Positions 56,028 to 64,000 of a DNA stretch of 64,000 bases are shown in pieces (the first letter of the stretch is position 1; each line of letters opens with the position of its first letter). The position numbers and the translations under genes are program-made. Source of the stretch: Amia ocellicauda (Eukaryota; Chordata; Actinopteri; Amiiformes; Amiidae). The notes beneath the pieces were generated by a model that saw nothing but the letters and a program-made list of their open reading frames with translations, was not told the origin of the DNA and made no database searches. Location of the stretch: assembly GCF_036373705.1 (NCBI RefSeq), contig NC_089856.1, positions 12,650,001 to 12,714,000 of the forward strand, written 5' to 3'.

Positions 56028-57089
56028 AATCCCTGCTCTGCTTTAACCAACGCGTTCGTGTCCTTCTCACATGCCGTTTGACTGCAGCGGGTTTTCACAA
56101 GTCGCCCAGTGTTGGTTTTGTATTTTACCAGGAACTCGGATGCAGTTTTTATTAACGACACGTTTATGAACAATCAAATGGCCCTCGTAAAAATTTATTG
56201 AAGGACATAAAAAACATCCACGGGCACTTGCCGAATATAGCCGCTGAAGTGGGCATGATTTCAAGGCGTCTTACGATTCCCACCTCTCCGATTTTTTTAA
56301 CTCCATTTTTTTACGAGGGCTATCCCAGTTTGTTGTTTGCTTGTGCATAACACAAGTAATTCGCTCTGTTTTCGCGAAGTTTAACCAAAAGCAGTAGCAG
56401 CAGCAGATGACGAAGAAAAAGAAGAAAAAGAGGAAGAGGAGGAGGAAGAATAAGAAAAAGTATGAGAATAAAGAGTCCATTCGCACATCAATCCACTTGA
56501 CATTCCAATTAAACAATCGCCCCCCAAATACCCCCTACCTTACAACCCCCCCCCCCCCAACACCACCACCATGCCGGCCCCCCATCCCGCTTCAAGAGAC
56601 TGAAAAGGATATAATTTGGCAGTGGCGAAGGAAACTCCCTTAAGAATAGCGCCGAAGAACTGCTTACTTCTTGTGTGTGTCTGTGTGTCTGTGTGTGTGT
56701 GTGTTGATTTTTAATCTAATATTGTCGTGCACTCAGTTGATGTGCCCGGCGCACTACAGGACCTGAAGAGCAGACAGTGATGAATGACAGAAAGAAATAG
56801 TGCCTCCTCAATGGTCGTTAACATACCTCGTGCTCCGAATCGGCCGTACAGGCTTCACAATCTAAACCCTTTCCTTTTTTACTCATGATTGAAACAGCGG
56901 CAATAAGCCTTGTGTAGCCCTTCGTAAAGCCAACAGGCTTGGGTTTTCTTTCCAGCATACTTTTTTAATGAATACTATCAGCAATACTACCAATAAAACA
57001 GATATCTACGTGCTGAAACCTTGAACTACACGTATATCCCAGAACGACTCGCGCATTGATCCACTGTGTAATTTTTGGGGGTAAATATA

Positions 57090-57113
57090 ATCACGTGGCG
57101 CCAAGCAGCCAAT
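57090..57113 (+). promoter_or_regulatory. hoxc9 proximal promoter motifs (E-box, CCAAT)
   Basis: ATCACGTG at 57090-57097 continues as ATCACGTGGCGCC. A CCAAT box follows at 57109-57113, 12 bp after the E-box. The CACGTG lies 142 bp upstream of the family-conserved start codon. An AATAATTA homeodomain-like site is near 57134. The pairing of CCAAT and ATCACGTGGCG is shared with hoxc10 in the opposite order. Confidence 0.6.
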
Positions 57114-57238
57114 AGGCGCTCTGGAAGCCCGGAGAAATAATTACCTGGCTTGATTGTTCTATGAGCAGATACAAAAAAAAGTACACATACACTCCATGCA
57201 ATAATCGGATGCATGTAAAAGAGACGGGAGACTTCGTC

Positions 57239-58287
57239 ATGTCGACCACGGGTCCCATAAGCAACTATTATGTGGATTCATTGATAAACCATGAAAGCGA
57301 AGAAGTCTTGGCGGCTGCTCGCTTCTCGGCTCCGGGATCTCTCCCCTCGGGTTCCCGTCCGGCAGGCTTGGTACCAGAGTGTACCGATTTCCCCTCTTGC
57401 AGCTTTGCCCCAAAACCTCCCATCTTCACGACTTCCTGGGCCCCGGTGCAGTCCCAGTCCTCAGTGGTGTATCACCCCTACACGCATCAAACCCACTTAG
57501 GGACAGACTCCAGGTACGTGCGGTCTTGGCTGGAGCCTATCTCAGGCGCCGTGTCCTTCACCGGCTTCCCGGCTAACAGCAGACACTACGGGCTGAAACC
57601 CGACGCGTTCCCGGAGCGCAGGGTCGGGGATTGCCTGCCTCCCAACGCACGAAACTACTCGGATTATCTCTACGGGTCTTCGGCTGACATTCGCGACAGG
57701 ACGGCGCAAAACATCCCCTCTCCGGAGTCCGAGGTTTTAGCTTCCAGCAAACACAAAGAGGAGAAGCCAGAATTAGACCCGAGTAAGTTGAAGTCTTTCT
57801 CGTTTACAGCCGGTTATTGACAAGGGGCACAGTTGCTTGCTGTCCTCAATAAAATGTAATGATCTTGCTCTTCTTTTTTTGCCCCCATCTCTTCCCCCCT
57901 CCGTTCAGCGCGAGGAGGCTGCCAGTACTAAAACACGCAGAGCAATAAGGTTGGGTTGTAAAATACGAAGCGGGTTATAAAAATAGAAAACTCGAAAAAC
58001 AAGCTTGAGGTTTTACGGCGGAGGGAGCTGAGAGAGGAGCTGTACAGGGGCTCCAGATCCACACACACCTCCCTGCCCCACGGGCTGCAGGGCTGCAGCA
58101 GGGCTCAGATAGAAGCGGATCCCTTCTGTATATGTTATGTTTATTATGTATTACATGTATTTATTTACAATATAATGGTAATAAAGAGGCATTAAAGTCG
58201 TGTCTATGTGTTACTGCTATAATTGAGATATGGCCCTACAAGGGGATACTGATATTACTACTACTACTATTATTATTAATAATAGTT

Positions 58288-58339
<52 letters not shown>

Positions 58340-58559
58340 TCAGTAGGGTTAGATATGTATTGTAGGTTATTTATAGGGTAGACCCAGCTATGTGTCACGA
58401 TGCTGACCATGAATAATTCTGTGAAACGTTCAAATCAATTAAACCAGTCCAGGGCAAGGCAATTCTACAGACTCATAAAACAACGGTAACCTTTATGTGC
58501 ATGCACTGTTCTGCATCACTGTAGTGGTGTTTTAAAAGACAAATACATGAAACAATGAA

Positions 58560-58615
<56 letters not shown>

Positions 58616-59898
58616 CATTATATAACTACATTGAATTTTTATTTATTTTGGGGCTACTAATATATACATATATGTGTAAGACTACGTTTATTTTGTAATG
58701 CTCGAGCTACTTTGATTCATACATAAAAGCTTTTGCTAAATATGACTCTTAAGGGTAATATATATATATGAATTGGGGAGGTAAGTCTTGAAATAACATG
58801 CATTTCAGACCTGCTCTCTAGTCGGTTTCACAGGTCCTAGACTCGACCATTGCTACTGTCAATAGCTGCACAGGTCCTCCTTTTTCGACGACATAAGTTG
58901 TTTCGTTTTTATTTCTCTTCCCAACAGCTGGTCCTTAAAAATGGTACAACATCTATAAAAATCCAACACTACGGCAACAATAGCAATAACAGCAAGTAAC
59001 ACTAGAATCAAACTAGTGCAGATAGTGTGTCCATGACATATTACAGCTGGGCCTTTTCTACAGTACACTTGCACCACATAGCAAATGTTGGCCGAAGAAA
59101 AATACAAAACACACACAGGTTTGTAAAGCACATTAGCGTAGGTTCCTACTTGTGGGATTCCAGCTGGACGAGGGACTTTGGCTGTAGACACTCATAGGCA
59201 TGTAAGTCAGTTTATAGGCCTATAAAGCGAATGAGTGCATTCACAATTTTACAACCCTGTTCCCCTTAAGCACTCTATAAGGTCTTAAAAAAAACACTAC
59301 ACTGATATTACACAAAAAGACATGGTGACTACATTTCTGACTTAGCGTAGAAGTGTGAATAATGAGGAAACGTGCGTGGCTGCTTATAATAATTTAACCC
59401 GCATTAAAAAGAAAGACGGAATCTAAAAAAAAAAAAAAAAAAAAGAATCGCCCCTCTTGAACTTAAAGTAAGACCGTGGGGGTGGCTTTGTTTATACCGG
59501 GAAGGCCAACTTTAGAGAGGAACATGACCCACAAATAGATTAACAAAAGCGCAAGGGGTAGATCAAGCCCCCCCTTCAAACTGAAATATATGTCTTGATT
59601 TGTGTATAAATCATAGTCATAATACTCTTTTTTGTTTGTTTTTGATTTTCCAGACAATCCGGTTGCTAACTGGATCCACGCCCGCTCCACGAGAAAGAAG
59701 CGGTGCCCTTATACCAAATACCAGACTCTCGAACTGGAGAAGGAGTTCTTATTCAATATGTATCTTACCAGGGACCGGCGCTACGAGGTGGCCCGCGTCC
59801 TCAACCTCACGGAACGCCAAGTCAAAATCTGGTTCCAGAACCGGAGGATGAAAATGAAGAAAATGAATAAAGAGAAGACCGACAGCAACGAACAATAA
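57239..59898 (+). CDS. hoxc9: Homeobox protein Hox-C9
   Basis: Group-9 homeodomain transcription factor of the nucleus, important for thoracic identity and repression of forelimb-level Hox programmes in motor neurons (family knowledge). Coding exons are 57239-57782 and 59654-59898. The donor is A|GTAAGT, the acceptor is TTTCCAG|AC, the intron is phase 1 and the split codon is Asn182. The joined product is 262 residues; human HOXC9 has 260. The start [20 protein letters not shown] is the conserved group-9 N-terminus. Two further in-frame ATGs upstream leave a possible 26-residue extension. Conserved blocks include [38 protein letters not shown] and KHKEEK. The PBX-contact motif ANWIHA (W188) precedes a homeodomain at about 194-253 with W241, N244 and R246 intact. 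The tail is KEKTDSNEQ. The nearest 3' gene, hoxc8, is not in the window. Confidence 0.97.
58256..58339. repeat. Compound (ACT)n(ATT)n(AAT)n microsatellite
   Basis: Short ACT and ATT blocks followed by about 50 bp of AAT in the hoxc9 intron. Confidence 0.93.
58563..58614. repeat. (AAT)n microsatellite
   Basis: About 52 bp of pure AAT in the hoxc9 intron. Confidence 0.95.
59425..59444. repeat. Poly(A) run of 20
   Basis: An A homopolymer without a preceding retroposon body that I can recognise. Confidence 0.9.
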
Positions 59899-60956
59899 TG
59901 CGCCTTCACGGAGAGATAAACACACAGGAACAAGAACAGGAACAACAAACAACAAGCAAGCAAAGGGGGAATCGTAAAACTATTGCAAGAGGCTTTTCTC
60001 TCTCTTTTCTTTTTTTCTCCCAACCCTGTCTCTGTCTTTGAATTTTATTTTATTATTTTGTTCTGTCTTATTGTATTTTAATGTTTCTCTGTCTTACCTC
60101 TCTCTTTCGCCCTCTCTTCTATTTCTTCACCGAAGCGGTTTATTGACGTTGAATGTGCAACGCTGTTCAGAACACTATGGGATTTTATTTGCTTGTTTGT
60201 TTCTTTTATAATATATATTTTTTAAATAATAATATCACCTCATTCTGCTTGGACAGGAGCAGCTATCTTCATTTCTTCCTTCAAGACTGTATTGAAAAAG
60301 CAAGAGACAGTGGAAATATACGCATTTATATATATATATATATATATATACACTATTTCATTAATAACTAATATAACCAGAGGAAAGTACTTGAATTTTG
60401 TTTTCGATATATTCTTTTATTTCGTAATTTATGATCGTCCCGTGCTTATATTTTATTTTCCACGTTTTGTAAGTGCGAAACATGCATATTTTGTACAAAC
60501 AATGGAACAAGACAAAAAAGGAAAAAATGGCAGGAACGTTTGTCTGTATGTTTACGTCTATGTGATAATAGTTTTTTGATGTACTTATTCGTGTATTTTT
60601 ACATTCTTATCACTAGATCCTGTAAAATTATGTTATCTTGTAGATTGTAGCTATATTTAAATATATTCAACGCCACCATACTTTCTACGTGTTTTATGTT
60701 ATTTTTCCCATAAAATAATGTTTAAATGGGGCACACATTTACATATGCATATGTATGCACACACACAGAAATGTTTGTGTGTGGGGGGGTGTATGTGTGA
60801 TTCACTTCTAATCCTACCAATTTATCTATCGGTATATATTATCCCTCAAGACAAACCTGCGGTCACATTCATATTCTTATGTAGCTGGCTTCCTCATCTA
60901 ACCACGGCGACTCAAATCATAAACAACTGCTTATTACCTGGGTACAAAAAAATAAA
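59899..60956 (+). other. hoxc9: hoxc9 3' UTR (extent uncertain)
   Basis: AT-rich sequence after the stop with a pyrimidine-rich part (59995-60125) and a (TA)n tract (60327-60351). The first canonical AATAAA I notice is at about 60951-60956, so the end is a guess. I saw no 7- or 8-base miR-196 seed match (ACTACCT or CTACCTA) here. Confidence 0.35.
60327..60351. repeat. Short (TA)n microsatellite
   Basis: About 25 bp of TA in the probable hoxc9 3' UTR. Confidence 0.92.
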
Positions 60957-61099
60957 TAATCAAAAACCAAAACACCAACAACATACAGAAATAGAAATCA
61001 GTGAAGGCACAAAAAGTACAGTTCCAGATTCCAGAGAGGCGTGTTATTAATTAATTGTCTTGCTGCTATACGTGATAATATACAAAATGTAAATCGTAT

Positions 61100-61440
61100 T
61101 TAAATATACACTGTTTTAGGAGGGAAGAGAGGAGTCAGTGGGCATAAATCCTCTGCAGAAACAGGCCGGTCTGATCGCGGCTGCAGGGTGGACCGGGGCC
61201 TATTCTCGGAAATTGGAAGCAGCTGTCCTTCGGGTTCATTATTCCCCGAATTTGATTCCTTTCTTAATTAACATTTCCTGAGCAGCCTTGGCCATTCACC
61301 TTAATGACACCGGCACTGCAAATGAGCAATATGAAAGGACTAATGATGGAGGGACATCGAAAACAGGCCCGAATCACAGCCTGCACGTTACCTTTACCTC
61401 TCTAATAGCTAATGGCACAACAGGGCACACTCTATACAAT
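61100..61440. other. Candidate conserved non-coding element 3' of hoxc9
   Basis: A dense, repeat-free block 1.2 kb after the hoxc9 stop. It mixes GC-rich words with homeodomain-like sites (CTTAATTAACATTT, TTCATTATT, CTAATGATGG, CTCTAATAGCTAATGG). It is the most regulatory-looking non-coding stretch in the window. Conservation is inferred from appearance only. Confidence 0.4.
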
Positions 61441-62331
61441 GGATGCGTTTGTGTTTTTCATACCTAAAACTCAGTCTGCATTGTATTCTGATACCCCCCC
61501 AGACACACATACACACATATATTCATATTGGGATACATCGTCTTAAAAGAAGAAAACATACAGAAGGTTCTAAAGCAGGTGGAAAATAAATCATAGTTTT
61601 GGAAAAATACGTTTTCGGAAATATCCAAATATTCGTGCAGTCTATAATCGTAATTCGTGTAATTCGCTAGGCTGCCCTCACCATTTATATTAAAGATCTA
61701 GCAAGTTATTTGGTTTAATAATCAAAACAAGGTAATAAGAAGTCTATTGAAAAACAGTCAAATACTGGCTAAACATTTTCACACATTTTTTGTTCGTTAT
61801 GTGGTCGCATTTATGTGCATTTGTATTCGTAGACCTCGGTGGACACCAAATTGTATTTAGCATATTTTGCTAATTCTGTTAGCGCATGTACATTTGCCAG
61901 CAGTGTGAATAAATCGAAGGGTCACGTCTTTAATTCGAGTATACTAAGCTAAATAAAAAAGCATACATGTTCTGTTTGTACAGGCTGTGTGTGTGTGTGA
62001 TCAAATCAGCACATATAATTGTCTGAGTTAAGAATGAGCAATGCTTTTACATGTACAATCTAAAAATTGTGGTAGAACAACAACTATAACAATAATATTA
62101 ATACTAGTCATAATAATAATAATATGGAGTTCCATATTACCTACGAATTGTACAAGGTTGTGTGGGGACATGAAGGAATAAAACCATTATTCCTTATTCC
62201 TTTCCCACACAATAATCTTAAACACCGATTATATTACACTGTTGTGTTGCTGTTTATCAATTAAACGTGGTCGATCCTGTCTGAACGCCACAGAATTATA
62301 AATATTCACACGTTTTTGTTTTTTTCTTGTG

Positions 62332-62344
62332 TCACCTTTGACCC
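62332..62344 (-). promoter_or_regulatory. DR1-type nuclear-receptor motif
   Basis: On the minus strand the sequence reads GGGTCAAAGGTGA: two half-sites with one spacer base, the pattern bound by RXR heterodimers, HNF4 and COUP-TF. An adjacent AAAGGTGAC at 62348-62356 makes a 9-bp inverted repeat with GTCACCTTT at 62331-62339. Binding is inferred from the motif. Confidence 0.45.
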
Positions 62345-64000
62345 CCAAAAGGTGACGAGCGCTTGGTGACGCAGCAGTGCAATACAAATGCACATTCAAG
62401 TGTGCCTTTCCAGCAGCAGAGAAAATACACAGGGTCGTTCGCTTTTAAAACTGCACCTAATGAATACAGGTCTCTGGTGTTTCTCTGTCAGGTTTGTGTT
62501 GTGCTCGTAATAGCAAGAAGTGTCCTACCCATTGATCAGTTGCCCTCATGTAAAACTCAAACCAGTAGATTAAAATATATATGTGTAGCTTTACTCTCAA
62601 TGACTAGGATTCCAGACTTTCACATTGATCCCATTGCAAATAATCTGTTGGTCTGATTGATCATCAATTTCCGCTGTGCACCAATTAATATGTATCATGT
62701 GTATCCACTTATCACCCAAATCCGTTAGCTTTTACATTCATCTCAATGTATGAAAACACAGACATCTTTGTTTCAGTCTAACATCCTTGCAAATTCCAAT
62801 TTCCTACACGTGATTGTCAAAGACCCAGTTGTGCCTGTGATCATTTTCAGAATTGTACCTTTATGGCTGTAGATGTGAGATTACATCTAGCTATCTGTGT
62901 TACCAGAGAATGGATAGCTAAACAAACAACCCCTCGACCTCCCCCCACCTTATAATCTGAAATGGGATCTCATTAAACCCACTTCTGGTCTCAGCAGTAA
63001 TGTGTCGGGTCTGTAGGAATAAATAATCATACACAGCGACATGCGTACGCTGGGAAAAGGTTAAATGTGGCAAACATCGACTTATTGTCACATATAAATC
63101 TCAAGGTTCCCAAACTCACCATAATCAAATAACGTTAATACCAATACTAACACTCACAATACAGGGCTGTGACGGTGTGGGTTATAATGAGGCAACAACG
63201 TATTGCTGATGACAACACTTTATAACGGAATAATTATAATATTTTGTTTTATGAGCATCACTGGATAAAACAAAAGTGTTTGGAAACATTGTTTAATTAT
63301 TTATTGATAGCACAACCTGCTATTTTCACTGAGTTTATAATAATGCTATTCAAAATACTATCATGGCTCTGCTAATATCTGTATTTTTTTGTTTTATTGA
63401 AATCACCAATACTAAATCGATACGCTCCGAACACCAAAAATAACGCTTCCTTATATTCAAGTATGCACTGTCGCATACATATATACATGCATGCATGGAT
63501 GCATACACACGCATGCACATGCACATATTTATTATTTTGCATGTGTGTGTCGGTTCACAGGCGCATTGTAACCGTGCCCCGGTCTCTCTTTTCTTACACG
63601 CATATATTATTTATGGACTTTTACTTCTGTTGTCCGTAGACGAGCTGAGCCGCATTATATATGTATGAATTTCAGGAGAGCCTTTTCCGTAAAGACACAC
63701 GTGGATTTGATGGGTTTTTCTCCTGTTGTTTTCAATGAAAGTATGTGATGCATGCGAAGAAGGGGGTGGGGGTGCACTGGCTATACTTTTGACAATGCGC
63801 ATAAATCAGTTCTCAGTCTTCCTTTATTGTGAGGCTATTTTTGTTCTGATACACACAGTGGTATTTTGTAAAGCAAGGCAGGGTCCATGTGATGGTGTGT
63901 GTGTGTATGTTTCAGGACACAGCAGTGACTTTATAGTACAGATAGGCCTATTCTAAATATTATATCTCTGTGGTTCTCTCAGTAGTTTGGGTTGGGTGTT

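Larger units (their letters stand above)
57783..59653 (+). other. hoxc9: hoxc9 intron 1 (1,871 bp, phase 1)
   Basis: The GTAAGT donor and TTTTCCAG acceptor preserve the frame at the usual position before ANWIHA. It contains a GC-rich start (57900-58120), two trinucleotide repeats (58256-58339 and 58563-58614) and a 20-A run (59425-59444). Confidence 0.93.
60960..64000. other. hoxc9-hoxc8 intergenic region (partial)
   Basis: No coding exon was recognised up to the end of the window. It contains a candidate conserved block (61100-61440), a DR1-type motif (62332-62344) and scattered short CA or GCAT repeats (such as 63480-63540). In mammals this interval carries hoxc8 enhancers. I could not identify those elements here. 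Confidence 0.6.

Noticed and set aside
59425..59444. Poly(A) run as the tail of a SINE or retrocopy
   Set aside because: No internal RNA polymerase III promoter, element body or target duplication was recognisable next to it.

Overview
This window is part of a vertebrate HoxC cluster. It holds three complete posterior Hox genes, all on the + strand in the usual 5'-to-3' order: hoxc11 (18822-21381), hoxc10 (33988-39876) and hoxc9 (57239-59898). A mir-196a hairpin lies between hoxc10 and hoxc9 at about 42158-42259, the same relative position as mammalian MIR196A2. Each Hox gene has two coding exons with a phase-1 intron. Exon 1 encodes the divergent N-terminal region and exon 2 encodes the homeodomain. 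Joining the exons gives intact proteins of 307, 340 and 262 residues.

The proteins look like those of a bony vertebrate. The N-termini of Hoxc10 and Hoxc11 resemble ray-finned fish sequences more than mammalian ones, so I infer a ray-finned fish. Spacing is wide for a teleost: 12.6 kb from c11 to c10, 17.4 kb from c10 to c9, and a 4.9 kb hoxc10 intron. That suggests an early-branching or large-genome lineage. The sequence alone does not say whether this is an unduplicated HoxC cluster or one of two teleost copies.

Layout: 1-18.6 kb is non-coding sequence between hoxc11 and an unseen hoxc12. Then come hoxc11, a 12.6 kb c11-c10 spacer with several repeat-free patches, and the hoxc10 promoter and gene. 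mir-196a follows 2.3 kb after the hoxc10 stop. A 15 kb spacer leads to the hoxc9 promoter and gene, and about 4 kb of the c9-c8 interval closes the window. I saw no other protein-coding gene, tRNA, rRNA, CRISPR or recognisable transposon ORF. The many other open frames are short, low-complexity or microsatellite-derived.

The unusual character of the window is its microsatellite load: dozens of (TA)n, (AAT)n, (TC)n, (GT)n and (GATA)n tracts, many of 50-100 bp, in a cluster type normally kept free of repeats. Other points of interest are an ATCACGTG box in all three proximal promoters, a (TA)n tract bounded by 27-nt inverted arms upstream of hoxc11, a C-rich quadruplex/i-motif sequence 15 bp after the hoxc10 splice donor, a DR1-type nuclear-receptor motif downstream of hoxc9, and several candidate conserved non-coding elements. 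I found no sign of an undescribed multi-gene system.
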